DNA from: Prevotella nigrescens | GTDB lineage: Bacteria; Bacteroidota; Bacteroidia; Bacteroidales; Bacteroidaceae | Assembly (NCBI RefSeq): GCF_031191185.1 | Contig: NZ_CP133464.1 | Location: forward strand, 186,001 to 250,000 | Direction of reading: 5' to 3' | DNA length: 64,000 nucleotides | Shown here: one piece after another, positions 43,816 to 51,621 of the stretch | Position numbering within the stretch: the stretch's first letter is position 1 | How the letters are laid out: every line of letters starts with the position of its first letter | Position numbers and translations under genes: made by a program | Notes under the pieces: generated by a model | What the model saw: the letters and a program-made list of their open reading frames with translations, nothing else | Databases searched by the model: none | What the model was told of the DNA's origin: nothing

Positions 43816-44304
43816 TTACTGTTTCAGGAGGGTTTCCTTAATCATCTGTTCCAGCTCGTTCTTGGCGTGTGCGCCTACCGACATGGTCGGCTTTCCCGTC
43901 TTCGGAATGAACAGCAGCGATGGTATTGAGCGGATGTTGAACAGTGCGGAGAGTTCTTGGTTCTTGTCTACGTCCACCTTGTACACGTCTATCTTGCCGT
44001 CGTACTGCCGTGCTATCTCTTCGAGAATGGGGGCTGTGGCTTTGCACGGACCGCACCAGGTGGCATAGAAGTCTACTATTGCGGGCTTGTCGCCCTTGAA
44101 GTTCCATGCGTCTCCGGCTGTCTTGTAGTCCATTATTTTCTCTCTGAACGTCGTTTCGTCGATTTCCATTGTCTTCATTTTGTTTCCTTTCTTTGTCTGA
44201 ACCGTCTCCGGTTGTTTGTTTTCTGTTTTGTTCTTTGCTGTCGTGTTGCAGCTTCCGAGTGTGAAGACTGCTGCTGCAGCGAGCACGAAAATGTTCTTTC
44301 TCAT
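43816..44304 (-). CDS. Thioredoxin-fold lipoprotein
   Basis: 162 residues. A lipoprotein signal ends 'TLGSC' (C19), a charged linker follows (20-45), then a thioredoxin domain with 'DFYATWCGPCK' (WCGPC at 83-87) and cis-Pro 'SIPSLLF'. The active site is the classical reducing type. As a lipoprotein it would act in the periplasm, in keeping oxidised or damaged cysteines reduced. First gene of a two-gene unit with the MarR regulator. An internal ATG at residue 43 could make a cytoplasmic form, but the signal sequence argues against it. Confidence 0.9.
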   Translation of the reverse strand: MRKNIFVLAAAAVFTLGSCNTTAKNKTENKQPETVQTKKGNKMKTMEIDETTFREKIMDYKTAGDAWNFKGDKPAIVDFYATWCGPCKATAPILEEIARQYDGKIDVYKVDVDKNQELSALFNIRSIPSLLFIPKTGKPTMSVGAHAKNELEQMIKETLLKQ

Positions 44305-44404
44305 TGTTTTCTTCTTGTTTTCGTTCTACATTTGTTTTCTTTCTGCTTTCTGTTATCCTTTCTTTTTTGTTGTCATTGTTCCTGTCTTGTACAGTGTCTT
44401 ATAT

Positions 44405-44471
44405 GTTTCCGTTGGAAACTAATGCAAAGATAGGCACTTTATCTGACTCCTACAAATTTCCAATGGAAATT
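44405..44471 (-). promoter_or_regulatory. Thioredoxin-marR promoter flanked by two TTTCC-N3-GGAAA palindromes
   Basis: Minus-strand TTTG (44456-44453), 20 bp, TATCTTTG (44432-44425). GTTTCC-GTT-GGAAAC (44405-44419) overlaps the predicted start point and AATTTCC-AAT-GGAAATT (44455-44471) overlaps the TTTG box. Centres are 51 bp apart. These look like paired operators, most simply for the MarR protein of the same unit. Confidence 0.7.
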
Positions 44472-44835
44472 ATATTGCGCTGTAACTTTATTTAACTTAC
44501 GATAGCATATATTGGGTGGAATGTTGCTGCATCGTTTGTCTTGTGTGGCGGTGGGGTGGGAGTGTGAGCCTGAAACCCACCTTTTTGCCTTGCGAAAGGG
44601 TGGGTTTTGGCGTGCAGAAAGGTAGTTTTTGGAAGGCAAAAAGGTTTTTTTTGAAAAGCAGCGGATTGCCTTTCGCAAGATGCTGGCGTTTAGACGATTA
44701 CATGTTCCGACAGATAGAGGAAAATAGAGTTCATGGAAAAATAGGGAGACCAAGGTTTCCATGCGCCTTGGAATCCCTATAAAAAAAATCAAAACAACGA
44801 AAATATGTATGGCTTTTACAGCCATTTATGTGCGT
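44472..44835. other. Intergenic region with variant repeat
   Basis: Besides the thioredoxin promoter region, this stretch carries the variant repeat at 44567-44690 and no supported gene. Confidence 0.5.
44567..44690. repeat. Variant 22-bp repeat (GGGTGGGTTTTGG type)
   Basis: Units such as GCGAAAGGGTGGGTTTTGG, GCAGAAAGGTAGTTTTTGG and GCAAAAAGGTTTTTTTTG run head to tail; the same GTGGGTTTTG core is in the array at 20990-21066. An inverse CAAAACCCACC-like word (AAACCCACCTTTTTGCC) starts the copy. Confidence 0.65.
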
Positions 44836-45657
44836 CTACTGCTTCGCCATCTTCTTGCCGTTTACTATATAAATGCCTTTCGGAAGACGGTTCCAGTCGT
44901 TTGACAAGCGTCGTCCGTCGATGGAGAACACACCTTGCTGTGCAGTGTCTGTGTTGGTTGGAGTCTGTATTGCGGTCGGATCCTTGGTTATCACCACCTT
45001 GCTTTTCACCATCTCGCCGTTGTTCATCACGCAATGTTTCGCTGCATTGAATTCTGCGCCAGCCGGTTGCGTGATGTTGCAACCTATCAGCGTGAGCGAT
45101 GCAAAGTCGCGAATGGATCCTCTCTTCGTGCCTTCGGCTGTTACTGTGGCATGGTTGATTGTCAGGTTTTCGCTTGTACTGCTGTTTCCCGATATGCCGT
45201 ACATGCTGCTTTTGGCGTTTACGGTGCAGTTGTCTATGGTAAGGTTGGTTTCAATGGCATAGAAAGCGCAGTCGCTCAGGCTCTCTGCGTTGAGTGTGCC
45301 GCCCCCCGTGATGACCAGAGCTTCCCTGAATCCGATGGCAGCTTTCTTTGCTTTCAGGTTATTGACGCCAATGAGCCTTATTGCCAGCCCCTTGACTTCG
45401 GAATAGATGCCGTGCCCCTCTTCAATGTCTATCATGGCATTCTGCAGTGTGAGAACCTTGGTTGCGGGGTCGTATTTCACGGTTCCGCTGACGCCTTTGA
45501 TTACGGAAAGGTCGTTGCAATTGTCGGCAGTAACCTTTATGTCTCCTATTTCCAACAGTTCCTCAGACTGTGCCTTTGCCGCCGTAGGCAATGTGAACAA
45601 TGCAATGAACAGTGCGGCTGTGGCTGTGTGCATGCTTTTTGTCAGGTTAATCCTCAT
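44836..45657 (-). CDS. Secreted beta-helix-like protein with C-terminal sorting-like tail
   Basis: 273 residues. Signal peptide 1-29 ('LPTAAKA'). The middle (about 40-225) alternates short strands such as 'LTLQNAMIDIEEGHGI', 'LAIRLIGVNNLKAKKAA', 'VITGGGTLNAESLSDCA', 'LTIDNCTVNAKSSMYGI', which looks like a right-handed beta-helix or similar solenoid. The end 'VFSIDGRRLSNDWNRLPKG' plus 'YIVNGKKMAKQ' is the short tail also seen in the proteins at 24343 and 36363. Likely surface-bound or secreted; function unknown. A promoter lies at 45774-45804. Confidence 0.78.
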   Translation of the reverse strand: MRINLTKSMHTATAALFIALFTLPTAAKAQSEELLEIGDIKVTADNCNDLSVIKGVSGTVKYDPATKVLTLQNAMIDIEEGHGIYSEVKGLAIRLIGVNNLKAKKAAIGFREALVITGGGTLNAESLSDCAFYAIETNLTIDNCTVNAKSSMYGISGNSSTSENLTINHATVTAEGTKRGSIRDFASLTLIGCNITQPAGAEFNAAKHCVMNNGEMVKSKVVITKDPTAIQTPTNTDTAQQGVFSIDGRRLSNDWNRLPKGIYIVNGKKMAKQ

Positions 45658-47145
45658 GGTTGTTCGTGCCTCCCTGCTTCAACTCTCTCGGAGCAACACC
45701 GTTTCGGAGGCGTGGGTGTTTGGTGATTGGTTAATTATTCTTCCGTTTTCACGCAGTACTATGTGATATTCTGCAAATTTAGTTCTTTTATTTTACATTG
45801 TCAAGTGTTTTCCAATATTTTCTTGTTGTTTGTAAATTATAGCTTCAATAAGATGGTCAGACATATCATTTTTACCTGCATTAAGATACATGTTTCTGAT
45901 TAGGACGTGATGAATCGCGCCCCTACGGCTGCGAACGGGCATTCCACGCATAGCCGACATGCTGCTTTCCTCCATTTTACAGTATGCATAGACCTCTCGA
46001 GATTTCTATAATGACCTCTGCAACTTGCACAAACAAAAAGGGGACACAACCGAAGCTGCGCCCCCACACCGTTTTTTCAGTGTCAATTAAATTTAGTAAT
46101 GAAATACGCGGTGTATGTTTTTACCCGCTCTGCCGTGCTTTTTACGGCACGACATTTTCCTTCTTGTTTGTCGCTTCTGTTTCCAGACAAATGGTAAACC
46201 GTTCTTTTCTTCTTCTTCGAGAAGTATATTTTGTTGCCGAGGGCAAGTCTCTGCAAGCGTGAATTTACTTTTTTTGCTTGATGGGAACATTCTTTCCTGA
46301 TGTGGCGTGTGTTGTTTCTCGACTGTTCGGGTTAAGTTTCGATGGCATTGTACTGTACTTTCTATATGCTCTTGTTGTGGGAATTGCGCACCTGGCACAG
46401 TGCAATAAGGGCTTAAAAATCGTATGAATTAAGACAAAACTCGCTGCTTCCGCAGACAATTCGCATTCTTCTTTCTTGTCCGAAAGACAATTGCCGTGCC
46501 TGGCGGACACAGGTTCTGTGCTGCCTGCAGCAGTTTTCAACCCACCCTGCAGAGGTATTTCAACTTTTCATATTTGCCATGGCACCCTGCAATCTCTGCG
46601 TTGCATGGCTGCTTCAAGGTTTCTCATGTCCCCTCTCCGTGCTGTTCCGAGTTCCTCCGAAAAGCGTCTCCCCTGTTTAAAAAATCCCTGTCGGGCTGTG
46701 TATTCGGCAGAGACGGGGACTCCTTATATATACTAATAGATTTAACAACTCGTCTCGTCTACCTCTTACAGGTACTGCAAAGATAGAGCATTTATTTGGT
46801 ATTGTCAAATAAAAATCGTCTTTTTTTTCTACTTTTTTTACTGTGTGCCCGAACAGTATCTTGCTTTTGGTGCAACAATACCATGTATATATCATGGTGT
46901 TTTATCGACAAACAATAATTAATTATCGGAAAGAAAGAAAATTTTTCGTATTTTTCTGCTGTAATTTGTTGTTTTATAAAAAATAATACCTACTTTTGTA
47001 AACGAAAAATATACCCATATCAAACCAATACAAAATATTGTACTATCTTGAGAATATGCTTTCAGGAGCGATTAACGCTATTCTTAAATTTGCAGAATAA
47101 CCGCAAATTTTAAAGAAAACGTTTTGTTTGTTTCATAATTTTATC
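45658..47145. other. 1.5 kb intergenic region, no supported gene
   Basis: Contains the -7 box CAAATTTA (minus strand TAAATTTG, 45781-45774) with CAA 20 bp further for the gene at 44836. A minus-strand frame at 45793-45891 (protein-like 'KNDMSDHLIEAIIYKQQENIG') may be a small gene remnant. GTGATGAATCGCGCCCCTAC at 45908 resembles GATAAATCAAGCCCCTGC at 28623. Otherwise nothing recognisable. Confidence 0.45.
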
Positions 47146-47153
47146 TATTTTTG
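47123..47153 (+). promoter_or_regulatory. Promoter of the AAA ATPase/RloB unit
   Basis: TTTG (47123-47126), 19 bp, TATTTTTG (47146-47153); the ATG at 47172 is about 12 nt after the predicted start of transcription. Confidence 0.7.
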
Positions 47154-47171
47154 CAAAAATACTACGACGTT

Positions 47172-48458
47172 ATGATTATAGAATTTAGCGTAAAGAACTA
47201 TCGTTCCATAAGAGATTTGCAGACAATCAGCTTTAAAGCAACTGGCTTGAAAAGTCCTGCTGGCAGCGACATTGATGCAGATAATATTGTTAAAAGCAAT
47301 GGCGTGTCGCTCTTAAAGACGGTTGGTCTGTACGGAGCGAACGCCAGTGGCAAGTCGAACATGCTGATGGCGTTAAGTTATTTTACACGTGCAGTAAGCA
47401 CGTTGGCTACAGATTCAAGACTTATAAGACCACTTTACGACCCGTTTCTCTTCGAAACGTCCAACGAAGGTTGCTTTTTCCAAGTCGTATTATTATTGAA
47501 TGGCAAGAAGTATCGATATGGTTATGTAGTGAATAAGCTCGATAATGCATCAGGAAATGCTGATTTTAACGGTGTTAAAATAGAAAGCGAGTGGCTCTAT
47601 GGCAACATAGATAAAAACATGAAACGCCTGTTTTTGCGTGTAGGCAACGAGGTGAAGGAGAACAATCTTCCCACTTCAGAGGGAATGGTTATACCCACCA
47701 AGCTGCCCTATCCGCACACATTGTTCCTCGTTCACGCCACTGCTTTCGATGCAAAGGGTATCCCTGAGCAAATAGTTAGCTACTTAAAACGTCGTATAAT
47801 CGGCAATATTGTATATAAAGAAATGTTCAGAGGAGTTTCAATAAATGCGATAAAAGAATCAACACCATTGTTTCTTTCCTTTCTGAAACGATTCAATATG
47901 AAATACGATGACATTGAATTGATAGACGATGAAAGTTATGCTGATGTTCAGTATTTGGGCTTTCCATCGAACAAAGTGTTGTTGAAAAGAACTACTCACA
48001 ATGGCAATAATAAGACGTTGTCAATGAATCTTGAGTACAGAGAGTCGGCAGGGAATAAGAAAATCTTCGATTTGGCAGGGCTACTTCTTGTGGCATTCAT
48101 TTCGGAAGACGATCCATTCTTACTTATTATCGACGAGATAGACAGTAATTTCCACCCTTCCTTGCTCATCAAATTGATAAAAATGTTCAACGATCCTAAG
48201 ATAAATAAAAACAATTCGCAGCTGTTGTTCACCAGCCACGATACCAATTTGATGTCTCCCTCCATTATGCGTCGCGACCAATTCTACTTTGCCGAGAAGC
48301 AGGAAGATGAATCTACGCGACTCTATTCGTTAGCCGATTTGCGCGGAATACGCAACGATGCCGACTTCGCAAAGCAGTATCTTGCAGGCTATTACGGAGC
48401 TTTACCTGTGTTAAACGACTATACCGAGGCGGAGGAAAACGAGAATGGAAAACAATAA
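47172..48458 (+). CDS. AAA15-type ATPase (RloA-like), candidate defence protein
   Basis: 428 residues from the ATG at 47172, which begins the canonical 'MIIEFSVKNYRSIRDLQTISF' N-terminus of ATP-binding OLD/RloA-like proteins; a 7-residue longer start is less likely. Walker A 'GANASGKS' (55-62), ABC-like Walker B 'LLIIDEIDSNFHPSLL' and the switch 'LFTSHDTNLMS' are intact. The RloB-family gene overlaps it by 14 bp, so the two proteins are made together. By analogy with ATPase-plus-TOPRIM two-gene systems it would sense phage activity and release or activate the partner. Base composition is more AT-rich than the surrounding chromosome. Confidence 0.88.
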   Translation: MIIEFSVKNYRSIRDLQTISFKATGLKSPAGSDIDADNIVKSNGVSLLKTVGLYGANASGKSNMLMALSYFTRAVSTLATDSRLIRPLYDPFLFETSNEGCFFQVVLLLNGKKYRYGYVVNKLDNASGNADFNGVKIESEWLYGNIDKNMKRLFLRVGNEVKENNLPTSEGMVIPTKLPYPHTLFLVHATAFDAKGIPEQIVSYLKRRIIGNIVYKEMFRGVSINAIKESTPLFLSFLKRFNMKYDDIELIDDESYADVQYLGFPSNKVLLKRTTHNGNNKTLSMNLEYRESAGNKKIFDLAGLLLVAFISEDDPFLLIIDEIDSNFHPSLLIKLIKMFNDPKINKNNSQLLFTSHDTNLMSPSIMRRDQFYFAEKQEDESTRLYSLADLRGIRNDADFAKQYLAGYYGALPVLNDYTEAEENENGKQ

Positions 48459-49164
48459 ACAACCGTGGGAGCTGCGTTCGGACGACGTTCGCAAAGAAGA
48501 TAAGCTTGCTACTTTCATCATCTTTACCGAAGACAAAACGTCTGAAAGGTTATATTTCGAATCGTTTCAGACAAGTAACTTGAAAATCAATGTAGTAGAA
48601 AATCAAAAGAGTAAAATGGAAAATGTCTTCAGGGCAATAAAGTATTGCGAACAGAAGAAGGCTTTCGACAAAGGAATACATGTGTGGTGCGTGTTTGATA
48701 GAGACTTTAACGGCAATCCAGGAATACTCGATAAAGCTGAAATATCGTTTGATGAATCGCCACATACAGCCAAAAGGAATAACATAAAAGTAGCGTGGAG
48801 CAACGATAGTTTCGAGCTTTGGATACTGCTACACTATGAAGATGTAGACCCAAAAGAACCCTTACTGCGCAGTAAATACTATGAACGACTGACCGAAATT
48901 CTGAAAGCAGATACAAAAATAAATAGTGATTTTTGTGTAGCGATAGGAAATGGAACCTTTAACTATTACGACGATATTAAGAGTTTGAACCCCTTTAAAA
49001 ATTACATTTTGCCCATACTGCAAGACAAAACACGCCGGACAGCAGCAATAGAACGTGCAGAAAAATTAGAAAACCACCACACAACCCACACCGACAAGCC
49101 CCACGAAATGTGCCCATGCACCATGGTTCACCATTTAGTGAAAGAACTTTTGGATAATCAATAG
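48445..49164 (+). CDS. RloB family protein, TOPRIM-like
   Basis: 239 residues. The N-terminal half has the RloB/TOPRIM layout: 'FIIFTEDKTSERLYFESF' with an acidic E29/E34 pair and 'HVWCVFDRDFNGN' with D85 and D87 as the DxD. Further on 'WSNDSFELWILLHYEDVD' is the typical RloB signature, then a C-terminal helical part ending in a His-rich stretch. RloB proteins occur next to RloA ATPases and in restriction loci; a metal-dependent nuclease role is likely by fold but not shown. Overlaps the ATPase gene by 14 bp. Confidence 0.85.
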   Translation: MENNKQPWELRSDDVRKEDKLATFIIFTEDKTSERLYFESFQTSNLKINVVENQKSKMENVFRAIKYCEQKKAFDKGIHVWCVFDRDFNGNPGILDKAEISFDESPHTAKRNNIKVAWSNDSFELWILLHYEDVDPKEPLLRSKYYERLTEILKADTKINSDFCVAIGNGTFNYYDDIKSLNPFKNYILPILQDKTRRTAAIERAEKLENHHTTHTDKPHEMCPCTMVHHLVKELLDNQ

Positions 49165-49226
49165 TACTTTTCGGCAGAATCGGTATATATTTAATAACAA
49201 TAACGACATAATCATGAGTAGATTAA

Positions 49227-50348
49227 ATGATGAAAAAAATATTATTTTTATTACTGTTGCCAACATTGCTCAATGTTGTATATGGCTGCAAAGGCGGAGG
49301 AATACTTAATGCAAATGCAAATATGGAAAAAACGTATAATGGATATGAATTGAAGTTCATTGCATTTAAGGTGTATAACGCTGGTCTTGTTTCTGAGAAG
49401 AGCAAGGATTTATTAAATCTTTTCAAAGATATGCGTATGACTATCATCAGAGATACGCTTATAATTAACGGTGACAATAAGATCGTTTTTAGTGTTCAGC
49501 AGGCAGATTCCAAACAATTTTATAATCATCGTTATGGAATATCAAATTTCTATGCAAAGGAACTTGATAAATTGGGATATAAAGATGGTAGTAACACCAT
49601 AACCTTTTTAAAGCCTGAGGATTATGCCGGGCAAGAAACTTGGAGTCGCAACTATACAGATATGTTAGGATTGGGTGTCATTGCCGGAAAATATATTTTC
49701 TTTCCTTGCATTCTCTCCGATAATGATGAAGAGAACGCCATGCTTATCTACGAGATACCTCATGGAGTTAAGCTCTCTAACGCTGTTGATAGAAGAGGCG
49801 ATAGCAGTGATGTAGATTCAATACAAATCTTAGGAACATCATCTGAAAATTTCTTTGATGGGAAAGACATTAGCATAGATAAGTTTGGAATTGATACTAC
49901 AAAAATAATGTTTGATGAATATACCTTGCCGGGAGCAAATATAGAAAATGTAACAGATAAGGTAAAAACAATCATTATCAATGGGAAGAAGATGCCATTT
50001 AAGGACTATATAAATTCGTGTGTGAACGCAATCTTTCCGTTACCAAGCTATCAAGGATATGACATTTTTATCATATACTTTGAATATGGAGATAGTGAAT
50101 ATTGGGAAATGTGTATATCTGATAAGGGAATTATAAATGGAGATACTCAAAAAATGACAGTGCATTACACGTGGGATGATTGGGGAGATGAAAATCAAGA
50201 AAATGCAGATTATAGTAAGATTAGTTTCCAAATTTATCCGAATTATGTAATGTGCCTAAAAGGAGAAAAGCGAGAAAGCGGGAAAACAAAAGAGCATAGA
50301 AGATACTATCGCATCAATTCAAAAGGTAGCTTTGAAGAGATAAAATAA
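49227..50348 (+). CDS. Lipoprotein of unknown function next to the RloA/RloB pair
   Basis: 373 residues (a start 3 bp later is equally possible). Lipoprotein signal ending 'NVVYGC' (C21). The mature protein is AT-rich in codon use, has no recognised domain, and contains beta-strand-rich segments such as 'IIINGKKMPFKDYI' and 'YEIPHGVKLSNAV'. 62 bp downstream of RloB, same strand. May be a cargo gene in the same acquired segment rather than a part of the defence system. Confidence 0.65.
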   Translation: MMKKILFLLLLPTLLNVVYGCKGGGILNANANMEKTYNGYELKFIAFKVYNAGLVSEKSKDLLNLFKDMRMTIIRDTLIINGDNKIVFSVQQADSKQFYNHRYGISNFYAKELDKLGYKDGSNTITFLKPEDYAGQETWSRNYTDMLGLGVIAGKYIFFPCILSDNDEENAMLIYEIPHGVKLSNAVDRRGDSSDVDSIQILGTSSENFFDGKDISIDKFGIDTTKIMFDEYTLPGANIENVTDKVKTIIINGKKMPFKDYINSCVNAIFPLPSYQGYDIFIIYFEYGDSEYWEMCISDKGIINGDTQKMTVHYTWDDWGDENQENADYSKISFQIYPNYVMCLKGEKRESGKTKEHRRYYRINSKGSFEEIK

Positions 50349-50446
50349 TGTATCTTGGTGATGGGTGGTTGGTTCAACGGCTACCCACCTATACAAAATA
50401 TAATGCTACAAAAATATGTAATAACACAAATTAGGAGGAATTAATT

Positions 50447-51286
50447 ATGAAATTATTAAATATCTTATTTTATCTTTTATTCTTCTATTCATGCAGCAAT
50501 GCACAAAAATGGTATGACATAAAAGACAGCAACAACCATTCCTTTGTAGGAAATTGGGAGCAATTGACAATTACAGACAATGGAGACACCGTAATATACC
50601 ATGCTTGTTTTGATGTAGCACACAAAATAAATGTCGATACAATAAAAAAAGAACTTTTTGTGCAGTACGATATGGAAGATGTACATTATCCCATAGACAC
50701 AGTACATTTAGAAAAAGACGAGTTTATCATATCTTTTGTCAATAACATTTGCACACCATTCAGATGTAAGATAATAGATCAGAATAAAGCTTTATGGACA
50801 TATAAGTATATGGAAGATGGCGAAGTGTATCATAATTACTTTACCAATGAGAAGAGATATTTCAAAGAAATAAAGGAAAAGTACGATGACCAAGAACCAG
50901 AAGAAAGCCCCACACCTATCGTAGCCGTTCAAAATCACAAATGGTTCGGTGAATACGAATACTTCATCTCAGATACGACCGTTGTTCCCTCGCCTTTCAT
51001 AGAGTACACATTGAGCATTGCGGCTGACCAATGTGTATTCAGCGGTAATGGGCATATGACTGCCTTTGAAATCCAATGCAGTGTAAAAACAGAAACGAAA
51101 GACAAACTCTCCCTTGATTTTGTCAAATCGCTGTCGGAAGATACACTGATGCCCAATATTGACAGAAACGTTTCACCCACAGTGAATTTATATTACAGGA
51201 AAGGAAAATACTATCTGGAAAGTCCGTTTATCAGCAATACTGAAGGCAAAAAAAATGTAAAAATAGAATGTAGAAAAATAAAATAA
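50447..51286 (+). CDS. Lipoprotein of unknown function
   Basis: 279 residues with a signal peptide and lipobox 'LFFYSC' (C16). Two halves: residues 20-145 with 'FVGNWEQLTITDNGDTVIY' and residues 165-275 beginning 'HKWFGEYEYFISD' and containing 'YTLSIAADQCVFSGNGH', a pattern like small lipocalin-like Bacteroidota domains (possibly DUF5991). It follows the previous lipoprotein by 98 bp and shares its AT-rich codon use. Function unknown. Confidence 0.65.
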   Translation: MKLLNILFYLLFFYSCSNAQKWYDIKDSNNHSFVGNWEQLTITDNGDTVIYHACFDVAHKINVDTIKKELFVQYDMEDVHYPIDTVHLEKDEFIISFVNNICTPFRCKIIDQNKALWTYKYMEDGEVYHNYFTNEKRYFKEIKEKYDDQEPEESPTPIVAVQNHKWFGEYEYFISDTTVVPSPFIEYTLSIAADQCVFSGNGHMTAFEIQCSVKTETKDKLSLDFVKSLSEDTLMPNIDRNVSPTVNLYYRKGKYYLESPFISNTEGKKNVKIECRKIK

Positions 51287-51621
51287 ATCCTTGGTACTTT
51301 TAATGCTTGGCAAGGACAAAACCACATAATCTCATTGAGTATATTCCATTACAACAAGGGATAACATAAAAATACTTGTTTATAGGAAACGAGAAAACAG
51401 AAGACCGAGGGGGAAAAACTCAACTTTTCTACGCCGAAAGAAGAGTTCTTCGGGTTTTATTCTTAATTTTACATTTGCTGGTAGACTCTACGGAAGAGAG
51501 AAAATGCTGCCAACCTATACATCACTGCCCCAACATTTTTGCACAATACCTTCTGTTTGCACTCTTTTTTTTCGTACATTTGCAATCTGAAACGGATTGT
51601 TCCGACTGCCGAAACAAGCTT
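51287..51621. other. Intergenic region with tamB promoter
   Basis: A -7 box TACATTTG is at 51575-51582 with TTTG 15 bp upstream (51556-51559). The frame of tamB stays open upstream to 51376 but this part is leader. Confidence 0.5.

Noticed and set aside
43436..44068. Plus-strand frames across the MarR and thioredoxin genes
   Set aside because: Antisense to two genes with clear winged-helix and WCGPC motifs.
45793..45891. Small minus-strand frame with 'DMSDHLIEAIIYKQQ'
   Set aside because: Looks protein-like but is only 32 codons, has no start signal and matches no family; at most a gene remnant.
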